IMG/VR virus record: IMGVR_UViG_3300046477_000451
Span: 1 to 55,123 of that record
Strand: one strand, 5' to 3'
DNA length: 55,123 nucleotides
Source: a virus
Shown here: positions 7,014 through 15,401 of the stretch, one piece after another
Numbering within the stretch: the first letter of the stretch is position 1
Layout: each line of letters starts with the position of its first letter
The notes under the pieces: generated by a model
Seen by the model: only the letters and a program-made list of their open reading frames with translations
What the model was told of the DNA's origin: nothing
Database searches by the model: none
Position numbers and translations under genes: made by a program

Positions 7014-8978
7014 ATGGAAACCCTGGTGACTTCCCTGCTCACCCCTGCCGGTGACATCGCCGACCCCTACCGCTCCTTCATCGCCAAGTCGCGATACAGC
7101 AGGTGGATCGAGGACGAGAACCGGCGCGAGACCTGGTCCGAGACCGTCGCCCGCTACGTGACGTTCATGCTGGCCCAGTTGAAGGACAAGCACGACTACA
7201 CCCCCGACCCCACCGTGGTCGACGAGGTCCATGCGGCCATCCTCAACCACGAGGTCATGCCGTCGATGCGCGCGGTCATGACGGCCGGTCCCGCCCTGGA
7301 CCGATCGAACATCGCGGGCTTCAACTGCTCGTACCTCCCGCTGAAGGACGCCCGCGCTCTGGACGAGCTGCTGTACGTCCTGATGAACGGCACTGGGGTC
7401 GGCTACTCGGTCGAGAGGAAGTACACCGACCAGTTGCCTGCCGTCCCCGAGGTCATCGAGTACGACGACCGCGTGTACATCCCCGTCGAGGACTCCAAGG
7501 AGGGCTGGGGCCTGGCCTACCGCGCGCTGCTGACCTCCCTGTGGAACGGCAAGCGCGTCGACTGGGACCTGTCCAAGGTGCGACCGGCTGGCGCACGTCT
7601 TAATACCTTCGGAGGGCGAGCCTCCGGCCCGGGTCCGCTGGACGACCTGTTCACCTTCACCGTCGAGAAGTTCCAGCAGGCCGCCGGGCGGAAGTTCCGT
7701 CCGATCGAGGTCCACGACATCGCATGCAAGATCGCGTCCGTCGTGGTCGTCGGCGGTGTCCGCCGGTCGGCGATGATCTCCCTGTCCGACCTGGACGACC
7801 GCGAGATGGCCGAGGCCAAGAGCGGGGAGTGGTGGGTCGAGCACCCCTACCGCGCCCTGGCGAACAACTCGGCCGTCTACACCGACGGCATGCGCTACGA
7901 GGAATTCCACACCGAGTGGGACTCCCTCGTAGCCAGCGGCTCGGGTGAGCGTGGCATCTTCCACCGTGGCGCAGCGCAGCGTCAGGCGGCGAAGTTCGGG
8001 CGCCGGGAGGAGGACACCGACTACGGGACCAACCCGTGCTCGGAGATCATTCTCCGGCCGTTCTCGTTCTGCAATCTCTCCGAGGTCGTCGTAAGGCCGG
8101 AGGACACCCCCGAGGACCTGTACCGCAAGGTGCGCCTGGCGTCCGTCCTGGGCACCTGGCAGTCGACGCTGACCGACTACCCCTACCTGCGCGAGGAGTG
8201 GCGTAAGAACGCGGAGGAGGAGCGCCTGCTGGGTGTCTCCCTCACCGGGGTCTACGGCAACCGCTGGACCAACGGCACGGTCAATCTGAAGACGACCGAG
8301 GTGCTGCTGGCGGACCTGCGCGGGAGTGTGGTGGAGGCCAACGCGGCCGAGGCTGCCCGCATCGGTATCCCGGCGTCGGCTGCGACCACCTGCGTCAAGC
8401 CGTCCGGCACGGTCTCCCAGTTGGTCGACTGTGAGTCCGGCCTGCACCAGAAGCACGCGAAGTTCTACAAGCGTCGGGTGCGGGTGGACAAGAAGGACCC
8501 GATCGCGTTCGTGCTCATCGACTCGGGCCTGCCCTACGAGGAGGACTCCTACAACTCCGCCGCGTGGGTGTTCACCTTCCCGCAGAAGGCTGGCGAGGAG
8601 GCCCTGGTACGGGACGACGTGAGCGCCATCGAGCACCTGGAACTGTGGCTGGCCTTCCAGAGGCACTGGTGCGAGCACAAGCCGTCGGTGACCATCAGCG
8701 TCCGCGAGCACGAGTGGGAGCAGGTCGGCGAGTGGGTGTGGGAGCACCTGGCCGAGATCTCCGGCGTCTCCTTCCTGCCCTTCAGCGAGCACACGTACGT
8801 CCAGGCGCCGTACGAGGAGATCACGCGGGAGGAGTACGAGGCGCTGGCGGCCACGAAGCACCGCGTGGAGTGGTCGGACCTGGCGTTCTACGAGACCTTC
8901 GACCAGACCGTGGGCTCCAGCACGCTGGCTTGCTCGGCGGACGGCGGCTGCGAGGACGTCGACCTCGTGACCACCTGA
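7014..8978 (+). CDS. nrdJ: Class II (adenosylcobalamin-dependent) ribonucleotide reductase
   Basis: The 654-residue protein matches the monomeric B12-dependent ribonucleotide reductase family, which makes deoxyribonucleotides from ribonucleotides with an adenosylcobalamin radical and needs no oxygen. Visible features are GFNCSYLPL (redox Cys near 105), VLMNGTGVGYSVER, the catalytic NPCSEI (residues 340-345, radical Cys and Glu), and a C-terminal CSADGGC pair that would re-reduce the active site. The 9-mer at 7599 encodes LNT at 196-198 in an Arg/Gly loop (RLNTFGGRASG). ATG at 7014 has a poor ribosome site; GTG at 7026 is possible. Confidence 0.93.
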   Translation: METLVTSLLTPAGDIADPYRSFIAKSRYSRWIEDENRRETWSETVARYVTFMLAQLKDKHDYTPDPTVVDEVHAAILNHEVMPSMRAVMTAGPALDRSNIAGFNCSYLPLKDARALDELLYVLMNGTGVGYSVERKYTDQLPAVPEVIEYDDRVYIPVEDSKEGWGLAYRALLTSLWNGKRVDWDLSKVRPAGARLNTFGGRASGPGPLDDLFTFTVEKFQQAAGRKFRPIEVHDIACKIASVVVVGGVRRSAMISLSDLDDREMAEAKSGEWWVEHPYRALANNSAVYTDGMRYEEFHTEWDSLVASGSGERGIFHRGAAQRQAAKFGRREEDTDYGTNPCSEIILRPFSFCNLSEVVVRPEDTPEDLYRKVRLASVLGTWQSTLTDYPYLREEWRKNAEEERLLGVSLTGVYGNRWTNGTVNLKTTEVLLADLRGSVVEANAAEAARIGIPASAATTCVKPSGTVSQLVDCESGLHQKHAKFYKRRVRVDKKDPIAFVLIDSGLPYEEDSYNSAAWVFTFPQKAGEEALVRDDVSAIEHLELWLAFQRHWCEHKPSVTISVREHEWEQVGEWVWEHLAEISGVSFLPFSEHTYVQAPYEEITREEYEALAATKHRVEWSDLAFYETFDQTVGSSTLACSADGGCEDVDLVTT

Positions 8979-9022
8979 AATTCATCAAAAGATCTTGCTC
9001 TGACTAGTTGATACATCGCTGG

Positions 9023-9063
9023 ACCGGTAGTCCCTCACCGATTACGGTATGGGGACTACCGGT
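9023..9063 (+). promoter_or_regulatory. 12-bp inverted repeat upstream of recA
   Basis: ACCGGTAGTCCC (9023-9034) is exactly complementary to 9052-9063, loop 17 nt with TTACGGT. It is followed by a second TTACGGC (9070-9076) and GCATTACGGG. It may terminate the reductase transcript or act as an operator for recA. Confidence 0.55.
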
Positions 9064-9109
9064 TCTGCGTTACGGCTTCGGCATTACGGGATTGGAAGAC
9101 ACCACACAC

Positions 9110-10312
9110 ATGTCACTTAATACCAGCGCGGGCGGCCCCGACAAGGAAGCCCTCGCGCTCATCGCAAAGATCAACAAGGAGCACCCGGGCGCGGTCTGTT
9201 TCGCCTCCGAGATGCGCATCCCCAAGCGGTTCACCTCCGGCTCCCTGTCCCTGGACATCGCCCTCGGCGGCGGCTGGCCGGGCAACCAGTGGGTCGAGGT
9301 CATCGGCCGCGAGTCCCACGGCAAGACCGCCATCGTCTACAAGACCCTCGCGGCCAACCAGAAGAAGGACCCGAACTTCACCTGCCTGTGGATCGCCGCA
9401 GAGCACTACGACGTCGACCAGGCAGAAGCCCTCGGCGTCGACAACGAGCGCGTCCTGGTCGTCCCCACCCAGGCCATGGAGTTCGCCTACCAGACCATGC
9501 TCGACTTCGCCGCCAGCCGGTCCGTCGACATGATCGTCCTCGACTCCTACCCGGCACTCATCGCCGACGAAGAGTCCGAGAAGGACATGGACGAGGCCGT
9601 CATGGCGCTCGGTGCCCGCCTCACCGGCAAGTTCTTCCGCAAGAGCGGGGCGGCCACCAAGCGATCCATGACGGACACCGACGACCGGCCCCTGCTCGGC
9701 ATCGTGATCAACCAGTACCGCGACGCCATCGGCAAGTTCTCCCCGCACGGCACCCCGACCACAACTCCCGGTGGAAATGCGAAGAATTACGCGTTCTATA
9801 CCAGGGTCGAGGTCCGGCGCGACGAGTGGATCCAGGAGGCCCGACCGGGCAAGGGCAAGGTCAACGTCGGCCAGGTCATCAAGGTCAAGACGATCAAGAA
9901 CAAGTCGGCCGCCCCGCAGCAGACCGCGACCATCGACTTCTACTTCCGCTCCGCCCCGTTCCTGAACTTCGCTCGCGGTGACTACGACACCGTGAAGGAG
10001 ATCATGATCATGGGCATCCTCTTCGACGTCATCCAGCGCAAGGGCGCCTACTTCCAGATCGACAACGGGGAGTACGACGACAAGGGCAAGCCGGTCCTGC
10101 GCTGGCAGGGCAAGGACCCCATGCTCGACCACGTCCGACAGGACCTGGACCTCCAGGAGTCCCTGTACGAGAAGATCCTCATCGCCTCCAAGAAGGTCGA
10201 CGAGCGGTCCATCTCCGAAGAGGACCTGGACGCCGCCGAGTCGGCCGGAACGAAGAAGGTCAGCCGACGGCCCAAGGCCGAGGACGAGGCGCTTAATACC
10301 GAGGCCGCCTGA
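9110..10312 (+). CDS. recA: RecA-like recombinase
   Basis: The start ATG follows GGAAG by eleven bases and gives 400 residues. The RecA ATPase core shows RFTSGSLSLDIALGGGWPGNQWVEVIGRESHGKTAI, with Walker A GRESHGKT where bacteria have GPESSGKT, then MIVLDSYPAL (Walker B) and VINQYR. It would drive strand exchange and recombination-dependent replication. Both ends carry the 9-mer peptide: MSLNTS at residues 1-6 and ALNTEAA just before the stop, both outside the core. The last 50 residues are charged and look disordered. Confidence 0.93.
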   Translation: MSLNTSAGGPDKEALALIAKINKEHPGAVCFASEMRIPKRFTSGSLSLDIALGGGWPGNQWVEVIGRESHGKTAIVYKTLAANQKKDPNFTCLWIAAEHYDVDQAEALGVDNERVLVVPTQAMEFAYQTMLDFAASRSVDMIVLDSYPALIADEESEKDMDEAVMALGARLTGKFFRKSGAATKRSMTDTDDRPLLGIVINQYRDAIGKFSPHGTPTTTPGGNAKNYAFYTRVEVRRDEWIQEARPGKGKVNVGQVIKVKTIKNKSAAPQQTATIDFYFRSAPFLNFARGDYDTVKEIMIMGILFDVIQRKGAYFQIDNGEYDDKGKPVLRWQGKDPMLDHVRQDLDLQESLYEKILIASKKVDERSISEEDLDAAESAGTKKVSRRPKAEDEALNTEAA

Positions 10313-10524
10313 TGGTGGCCCTGCTCTCCCTCCTGCTGGCCTTCGCGGCCGTCTACATCGTGGTCCTCGGCGCCCGGTACTCCCGGCGCCAGGGCCGCGC
10401 CCACCGCAAGTTCCTGATCCTCGCGAACCTCCTGGAGAAGTCCTATGGCGGACATGCTGAAGAAATCCCAGCGGCAGGAGAGGCGGGGAGCGGCACTTCT
10501 GGGCGGGACGGTGAACGCGGGTAG
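10312..10524 (+). CDS. Small single-pass membrane protein
   Basis: ATG overlaps the recA stop by one base (TGATG). The 70-residue protein has one N-terminal transmembrane helix (LLSLLLAFAAVYIVVLGA) and a basic, then Gly-rich tail. The next gene starts inside it at 10445 in another frame with a good Shine-Dalgarno site, an 80-nt overlap. The function is unknown; a membrane anchor is possible. Confidence 0.6.
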   Translation: MVALLSLLLAFAAVYIVVLGARYSRRQGRAHRKFLILANLLEKSYGGHAEEIPAAGEAGSGTSGRDGERG

Positions 10525-10789
10525 CGGAAACGGCTGGGTCCGTAAGAACGACGTCAGGACCCCCGAGTACTCCGTCGAGTACAAGGTCACCGGCAAGAAG
10601 CAGTACGCCATCAAAGACGCAGAACTCCAGACCGCAGAGAAACAGGCCCTCCTCGACGGCAGGGAAATGCTCTTCGGGATCCAGATGGAAAGCGGAAGGA
10701 ACTGGATCGTGATGTCCGAGGAGACCTTCCTCACGCTTAATACCAAGGCGTTCCCGGACGCCGACCCGGACGAGGTGCTGTCGTGGTAA
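10445..10789 (+). CDS. Putative PD-(D/E)XK Holliday-junction-resolvase-like nuclease
   Basis: The 114-residue protein starts ATG six bases after GGAGAAG. GSGNGWVRKNDVRTPEYSVEYKVTGKK has the G-S/N...D-V...E-x-K order found in small PD-(D/E)XK resolvases, and the size fits. Placement after recA would suit a junction-resolving or trimming enzyme. The assignment is motif-based only. The 9-mer at 10736 encodes TLNTKAF near the C-terminus. Confidence 0.5.
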   Translation: MADMLKKSQRQERRGAALLGGTVNAGSGNGWVRKNDVRTPEYSVEYKVTGKKQYAIKDAELQTAEKQALLDGREMLFGIQMESGRNWIVMSEETFLTLNTKAFPDADPDEVLSW

Positions 10790-11232
10790 TGCACCTGCGT
10801 CTCAACGCACCCGAATGGGACGGCGGGGGAAACCCGGCCAAGGAAGCGACCTGCCGGAAGTTCCGGCCGACCAGAGAGCACGACGACTTCTTCGGCGACG
10901 GCACGGGAGAGGAATCCGAGGCAAAGCACATCTGCAACGGCACCTATACCGACCGGGTGTGTCCGCTACGAGAACAGTGTCTCCAATTCGCTCTGGTCAA
11001 CAACGAGCACTACGGCGTCTGGGGCGGACTCACCGTCCTGGAGCGGGCCTACATCAGGAGGTTCGTCCCCAAGGAAGACTGGAGTTTCGAGAATGCCCCG
11101 ACCCGCGAAGACCTCCTCCGCGTCTGGCCGGACCGGGTCGCACCGGAAGACCTCGACGACGAAGACGAAGCCGACGGGGAAGATGGCGAACCTCGCGGAG
11201 ACGAGGAAGAACACCTCGCTGCTGCTGGGTGA
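10783..11232 (+). CDS. WhiB-family Fe-S transcription factor
   Basis: The 149-residue protein has four cysteines (C24, C51, C60, C66) and the diagnostic GVWGG turn at 78-82 followed by a basic RRF segment, all typical of Wbl proteins. These actinobacterial factors hold a 4Fe-4S cluster and bind the primary sigma factor. The middle pair is C-X8-C (CNGTYTDRVC) rather than the common C-X2-C. The tail is long and acidic. The phage copy could redirect host sigma or block a host Wbl. GTG 10783 fits the ribosome site; ATG 10789 is the alternative. Confidence 0.88.
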   Translation: MVMHLRLNAPEWDGGGNPAKEATCRKFRPTREHDDFFGDGTGEESEAKHICNGTYTDRVCPLREQCLQFALVNNEHYGVWGGLTVLERAYIRRFVPKEDWSFENAPTREDLLRVWPDRVAPEDLDDEDEADGEDGEPRGDEEEHLAAAG

Positions 11233-12361
11233 CGTACACAAGCACCTGCTCGATCAGCACGACAAGCCCACCGACCGGCGACAGGACATCATCCACCCCA
11301 GCGAGATGGCCAAGAGCGACTGGTGCCCCCGTCAGACCTACTACAGGCTGGCGGGGGTTTCCCCCGAGAAGGGCCGCAGTTTCTCCGCACAACTGGAGGC
11401 CGTCTTCGAGGAGGGCCACGGCATCCACGCGAAGTGGCAGAAGTGGCTCCAGCAGATGAACCGGCTGTGGGGCAAGTGGAAGTGCCCCGTCTGTGATTAC
11501 TGGGAGATGGGGACGGCCGGACGCATCGCCTGCCCGTCCTGCAAGAACCGCACCGACCTCTCGGGATACCCGGTCTACCTGGAGTACGCCGAGGTTCCTG
11601 TGCATGCAGAGTCCGAGTTCCTGATCGCCGGGCACGAGGACGGCGCCATCGAGGACCTGAACGCCCTGGTGGAGATCAAGTCCATCGGCATCGGCACCGT
11701 CCGCTTCGACCAGCCCGAGCTGCTGCGCGAGTACACGGTGAAGACCGAGGACGGCAAGACGGTCATCGACCTGGACGGCCTGTGGAAGGCGCTGCGGCGC
11801 CCCTTCGGCAGCCACATACGGCAGACGCAGATCTACCTCCGGCTGTGCAAGGAGATGGGCCTGCCGTTCGACAAGGTGATCTTCCTCTACGAGTACAAGG
11901 CGACGCAGGCCCACAAGGAGTTCGTCGTCCAGTACAACCCCGAGATCGTCGAGCCGCTGTTCGAGACCGCGCTCGACATCAAATACGCCCTGAAGAAGGG
12001 CAAGCCGCCACCACGGCCGGAGTTCACCGGCCCGGACAAGAAGGTCTGCAAGGACTGTCCGTTCATGTCGACCTGTTGGGAGACCACCACCGATGACGAA
12101 AGCGGTAGCGCGCAGGGGCTGGGAAGCCGTCCAGACCCCGAGCCAGAAGGCAGTACGGCGGCTGGAGCGGGACGACCTGTACCTGCCTCCGAAGCCGGAG
12201 GGAGACGCCCCCGAGTTGCCAGCGGATCCCACCGAACTCGACGACAGCGAACTGATGAGCCTGTTCGCCAGGACGACAGCGTGGGTGGAGTACACGGGCA
12301 GCCGACTGGCAGCGGCGGAGGTGGACGAAAAGTCGTGCGTCGACACACTCGAACAACATAA
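11183..12361 (+). CDS. RecB/Cas4-like exonuclease with Fe-S cysteines
   Basis: From ATG 11183 the frame gives 392 residues. IIHPSEMAKSDWCPRQTYYRL supplies the first cluster cysteine, CPVC and CPSC form a zinc insert, ESEFLIAGHEDGAIEDLNALVEIKSIG is the PD-(D/E)XK core (GHxDG, E-x-K), and VCKDCPFMSTCW gives three more cysteines. This is the Cas4/AddB-type nuclease layout used in DNA end processing. The natural end is near residue 305; the last 90 residues overlap the next gene and look like its shadow, so a frameshift is possible. A TGA at 12094 lies in the next phase. Confidence 0.75.
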   Translation: MANLAETRKNTSLLLGDVHKHLLDQHDKPTDRRQDIIHPSEMAKSDWCPRQTYYRLAGVSPEKGRSFSAQLEAVFEEGHGIHAKWQKWLQQMNRLWGKWKCPVCDYWEMGTAGRIACPSCKNRTDLSGYPVYLEYAEVPVHAESEFLIAGHEDGAIEDLNALVEIKSIGIGTVRFDQPELLREYTVKTEDGKTVIDLDGLWKALRRPFGSHIRQTQIYLRLCKEMGLPFDKVIFLYEYKATQAHKEFVVQYNPEIVEPLFETALDIKYALKKGKPPPRPEFTGPDKKVCKDCPFMSTCWETTTDDESGSAQGLGSRPDPEPEGSTAAGAGRPVPASEAGGRRPRVASGSHRTRRQRTDEPVRQDDSVGGVHGQPTGSGGGGRKVVRRHTRTT

Positions 12362-12602
12362 GGCCCTATCCGCCGTCCGCAATGCTGGCCAGAAGACAGT
12401 GACGCAGGCCAAGGCGAAGGCGTACGAGGACCCGGAGTACATCGAGGCCCAGGAGGCCAAGACGGCCGCCTACGCCTACCGCAAGATGGTCCAGGCCCTG
12501 CACTCCTCCGCCGAACTGCGCAACACCCTGCTGAGCCGCGAACTGACCCGCCGGGTCGGCCGTGGTGACCGCGAGGCCCGCGCCGGACGGATGCAGGCAT
12601 GA
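12093..12602 (+). CDS. Hypothetical helical protein
   Basis: This 169-residue protein starts ATG at an ATGA. It is mostly helical and charged: a basic start (WEAVQTPSQKAVRRLERDD), a Pro-rich linker, then long helices with heptad-like Ala/Leu spacing (LAAAEVDEKSCVDTLEQHKALSAVRN, TAAYAYRKMVQALHSSAELRNTLLSRELTRR). No family is recognised. It follows the nuclease and overlaps the next gene by ATGA, so it may be its partner. Confidence 0.7.
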   Translation: MTKAVARRGWEAVQTPSQKAVRRLERDDLYLPPKPEGDAPELPADPTELDDSELMSLFARTTAWVEYTGSRLAAAEVDEKSCVDTLEQHKALSAVRNAGQKTVTQAKAKAYEDPEYIEAQEAKTAAYAYRKMVQALHSSAELRNTLLSRELTRRVGRGDREARAGRMQA

Positions 12603-13024
12603 GGTACGTACGCCGCAAGGCGACGCGCATGGAGCAGCCCCGGCCGCCGTGGGAGTGGCGCAACCACTTCCGGGCCGGGGCTCCCCGCACGTGCCTGTCC
12701 TCCTACCGCGACCCGGTCTACATCCGCCGTGGCGAGCACGTCTTCAAGGTCGGCCAGTTCGACTGGATGCTGCGGCTGTACCAGCACGTCGGCGTCTCGG
12801 AGCAGTCCGTCCGGTGGGGCGAGTATGTCCTGTACGACCTCGATTACGAGATACCCGTAATCAGGTTGTCAACGGATTGGATCGAGTACGTTGACAACCG
12901 TCGGGAGATGGTGTTTCGTATCTCCAAGAAGGAAGCGCTGGCGGCCGGAGGAGAGATCGACACCCCCGACGGCCCCCGCTTCGGAGTCCCACTCAGTGCC
13001 TACTCATCCCACGAAGGGGAGTAA
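12599..13024 (+). CDS. Hypothetical protein
   Basis: The 141-residue protein starts with an ATGA overlap. The N-terminus is basic and Trp/Pro-rich (RPPWEWRNHFRAG); the middle looks like a beta-rich fold. No known domain was seen. Its coding sequence contains an 11-bp inverted repeat at 12864-12899 whose arms are GTTGACAAC, matching the -35 octamer used elsewhere in this genome. Confidence 0.7.
   Translation: MRYVRRKATRMEQPRPPWEWRNHFRAGAPRTCLSSYRDPVYIRRGEHVFKVGQFDWMLRLYQHVGVSEQSVRWGEYVLYDLDYEIPVIRLSTDWIEYVDNRREMVFRISKKEALAAGGEIDTPDGPRFGVPLSAYSSHEGE
12864..12899 (+). repeat. 11-bp inverted repeat inside a gene
   Basis: GGTTGTCAACG (12864-12874) and CGTTGACAACC (12889-12899) are exact complements with a 14-nt spacer. 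Each arm contains TTGACA pointing outward. No good -10 follows on the plus strand. Confidence 0.5.
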
Positions 13025-13032
13025 CCCACCAC

Positions 13033-13767
13033 ATGTCGCTTAATACCTCGGTCGCTCCGGCGGCCGTCACCTTCCGGTCCTCGATCACCGCGACGCTCGA
13101 CGCGGAGACTGTCGCCGGGTCCGACGCGAAGATCTGCAAGGCCGCTCGCGTCTCCACGGTCGGCACCGCTGCGGCGGAGACCAAGGAAGCCCGTGGCCTG
13201 ATCAACTACCTGATGAAGAACAAGCACGGCTCCCCGTTCGAGCACGCGCAGTTGTCCTTCCTCGTCGAGGCCCCGATCTTCGTCGCCCGCGAGTTCATGA
13301 GGCACAGGGTTGGCTGGAGTTATAACGAAACCAGCGGCAGATACCGGGAGTTGGAGCCGACCTTCTACATGCCTCCGGCGCACCGCCCGCTGGTCCAGGT
13401 CGGCAAGGCGGGGGAGTACCGCTTCGAGCACGGCACCGAGGAGCAGTACCTGTCCGTCGAGCACTCCTTCGGCGTCATCTACCGCGCCGCCTACAGCCAC
13501 TACCAGCAGATGCTGAAGGACGGAGTCGCCCGCGAGGTCGCCCGCAGCGTCCTGCCGGTCGGCACGTACACCTCCTTCTACGCCACCTGCAACCCGCGCT
13601 CGCTGATGCACTTCCTGGGCCTGCGGACGAAGAGTGAGTTCGCCACCTTCCCCTCCTTCCCGCAGGAGGAGATCGAGCGCGTGGCCATGGACATGGAAGC
13701 CGCGTTCGCCGAGCACTTCCCGCTCACCTGGGAAGCGTTCCTCGACAACGGAAGGGTCTGCCCGTGA
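13033..13767 (+). CDS. thyX: Flavin-dependent thymidylate synthase
   Basis: The 244-residue protein shows the ThyX signature RHRVGWSYNETSGRY and the flanking SPFEHAQLSFLVEAPIFVAREFMRH. ThyX makes dTMP from dUMP with FAD and methylene-tetrahydrofolate. It serves the same nucleotide supply as the ribonucleotide reductase and the dNMP kinase in this run. The first ten residues SLNTSVAPAAV lie outside the family core and are nearly identical at DNA level to the start of the gene at 45667. The 9-mer is at 13039, two codons after ATG. The next gene overlaps by GTGA. Confidence 0.95.
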   Translation: MSLNTSVAPAAVTFRSSITATLDAETVAGSDAKICKAARVSTVGTAAAETKEARGLINYLMKNKHGSPFEHAQLSFLVEAPIFVAREFMRHRVGWSYNETSGRYRELEPTFYMPPAHRPLVQVGKAGEYRFEHGTEEQYLSVEHSFGVIYRAAYSHYQQMLKDGVAREVARSVLPVGTYTSFYATCNPRSLMHFLGLRTKSEFATFPSFPQEEIERVAMDMEAAFAEHFPLTWEAFLDNGRVCP

Positions 13768-13925
13768 GTCGCCGCAACGACGACCGTCCCACCACCATCG
13801 TGGTGCTGACGCTCCTCGCCCTGATCATCTCTCTGTCCGCCTGGTGCTGGACGTCCGCCCCGTGCGGCCTGTGGAAGTTCGCCTCGGCCGGAGATACGCC
13901 CGCGCGGTGCCTGATGCACCGATGA
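13764..13925 (+). CDS. Small membrane protein
   Basis: GTG overlaps the thyX stop (GTGA) and encodes 53 residues with one transmembrane helix (TIVVLTLLALIISLSAWCW) and three downstream cysteines or tryptophans in CGLWKF. It ends at an ATGA shared with the next gene. The junctions on both sides make it a real gene. The function is unknown. Confidence 0.65.
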   Translation: MSRRNDDRPTTIVVLTLLALIISLSAWCWTSAPCGLWKFASAGDTPARCLMHR

Positions 13926-14275
13926 CCAACACCGCTGTCGTCATCACCATCGTCACGGTCTGGGTCGGCTGCATGATGTTCATGGCCTGGGCCCTGATCA
14001 ACCTCCGCACCCAACTCGACCAGCGCACCGACGAACTCGCCATGGAGCACAGGCGGCGCCAGAAGGTCGAGGAGCAGTCCCTGCGGCTGGTCGAGAAGGT
14101 CACCCCGCTCATCGAGCAGACCGACTGGATGACCGGCCGCTGGCACGGCCAGTTCCACCTCCTCCAGAAGAAGGAGTCCGACCGCAACGCGGCCGTCGTC
14201 TCCGCCCGCCGGGCCCTGTGGGACATCCCCCTGGTCGCTGACCACCTGAAGAAGAGCATCGGAGCGAGCAAGTGA
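13922..14275 (+). CDS. Membrane-anchored coiled-coil protein (spanin/anchor-like)
   Basis: The 117-residue protein starts ATG at ATGA. An N-terminal transmembrane helix (VVITIVTVWVGCMMFMAWALI) is followed by a coiled coil (LRTQLDQRTDELAMEHRRRQKVEEQSLRLVEKV) and a polar domain. The topology suggests an inner-membrane protein with a cytoplasmic or external helix. It sits between thyX and dNMP kinase genes and overlaps the latter by GTGA. The role is unknown. Confidence 0.65.
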   Translation: MTNTAVVITIVTVWVGCMMFMAWALINLRTQLDQRTDELAMEHRRRQKVEEQSLRLVEKVTPLIEQTDWMTGRWHGQFHLLQKKESDRNAAVVSARRALWDIPLVADHLKKSIGASK

Positions 14276-14874
14276 ACACCACCACCGCACCTGTCGACAA
14301 CGACACCGAGATCGTCGAGTCGTGGCTTCCGCAGTACATCGGCCTCCACGGATTCGCCGGGGCCGGTAAGGACGCCGTCGCCAAGATCCTCGCCAACTAC
14401 GGATACACCCGCGTCGCCTTCGCCGACGTCCTGCGCGAGGCCCTGTACGTACTGAACCCGGTCATCCTCTTCCACCCGTACGGCGAGGACCAGCGAGTCC
14501 AGGACCTGGTGGACCGCCACGGCTGGGACGAGGCCAAGCGCCAATACGAGGAGATCCGACGGATGCTCCAGGTCCTGGGCACCGAGGTCGGCCGGGAGAT
14601 GATCGACCAGAACGTGTGGGTCGACTCGGTGTTCAAGAAGTTGGAGGAGGGCAAGAAGTACGTCTTCACCGACGTCCGCTTCGTCAACGAGCACCAGGCG
14701 ATCGACTCCCGCATCGGCCTGCTGGTCAAGATCGACCGTCCCGGCTACGGCCCGGTCAACGCCCACAAGAGCGACAAGGGCCTGCCCGACGAGTGGTTCG
14801 ACGTCCGGATCAACAACGACGGCACGCTGGAGGACCTTAATACGAAGGTCCGCGAGATCCTGCGACTCGCGTGA
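14272..14874 (+). CDS. Deoxynucleoside monophosphate kinase
   Basis: The 200-residue protein starts GTG at GTGA. It has a P-loop GLHGFAGAGKDAVAKILANYGY and a lid/acceptor region YVFTDVRFVNEHQAI, the arrangement of T4 gp1-like dNMP kinases, which phosphorylate dNMPs to dNDPs. It completes a dNTP path with RNR and ThyX. The 9-mer variant at 14836 (ending CG) encodes DLNTKVREILRLA near the C-terminus. Confidence 0.82.
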   Translation: MNTTTAPVDNDTEIVESWLPQYIGLHGFAGAGKDAVAKILANYGYTRVAFADVLREALYVLNPVILFHPYGEDQRVQDLVDRHGWDEAKRQYEEIRRMLQVLGTEVGREMIDQNVWVDSVFKKLEEGKKYVFTDVRFVNEHQAIDSRIGLLVKIDRPGYGPVNAHKSDKGLPDEWFDVRINNDGTLEDLNTKVREILRLA

Positions 14875-15278
14875 CCGCCCCGAAAACCTGCAAGGACTGT
14901 GAGCCCGGGAGCAAACGCCCAGCGCCCAACCCCGGGCCACGGTGCGCCACCCACTGGCGCGAGGAGAAGAAGCGGCGCAGCAAGGCCGCCCACGAGAAGC
15001 GCGTCCAGACCACCTACGGACTCGGCGAAGGCGACTACGCCACCCTGTACGAGGCCCAGGGCGGGAAGTGCGCGATATGCCGACGGGCCACAGGAGCAAC
15101 CCGGCGCCTGTCCGTCGACCATGATCACAAGACGCTGCTCGTGAGAGGGCTTCTCTGCCGACCGTGTAACGACCTCCTGGGCCACGCCCGGGACGACCCG
15201 GAGTTTTTCTCCCGAGCCAAGGGGTACCTCGAAAAGCCACCAGCACAGGAACTAGGTCGCTGGTACGCCCCTGAGTAA
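14871..15278 (+). CDS. Recombination endonuclease VII (HNH family)
   Basis: The 135-residue protein starts GTG at GTGA. YGLGEGDYATLYEAQGGKCAIC, LSVDHDH and VRGLLCRPCNDLLGHARDD reproduce the endonuclease VII domain, with the zinc cysteines and the catalytic DHDH. T4 endonuclease VII resolves branched DNA before packaging. An additional N-terminal CKDCEPGSK...CATHW adds a possible second zinc site. It is the last gene before a terminator. Confidence 0.88.
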   Translation: MTAPKTCKDCEPGSKRPAPNPGPRCATHWREEKKRRSKAAHEKRVQTTYGLGEGDYATLYEAQGGKCAICRRATGATRRLSVDHDHKTLLVRGLLCRPCNDLLGHARDDPEFFSRAKGYLEKPPAQELGRWYAPE

Positions 15279-15293
15279 CAACTCGACACGCAG

Positions 15294-15327
15294 CAGGCCC
15301 CGGGTGAAGACGACGCCCCGGGGCCTG
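15294..15327 (+). terminator. Factor-independent terminator
   Basis: An 11-bp GC-rich stem (CAGGCCCCGGG at 15294-15304 with 15317-15327), 12-nt loop, followed by TTGTCATT. It closes the replication run. Confidence 0.7.
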
Positions 15328-15401
15328 TTGTCATTAACACAAGATTCCTGCGTCTCCGTATTCTCGAATTGTGATCAGAATCGGACACACAGGAGTCACC
15401 A

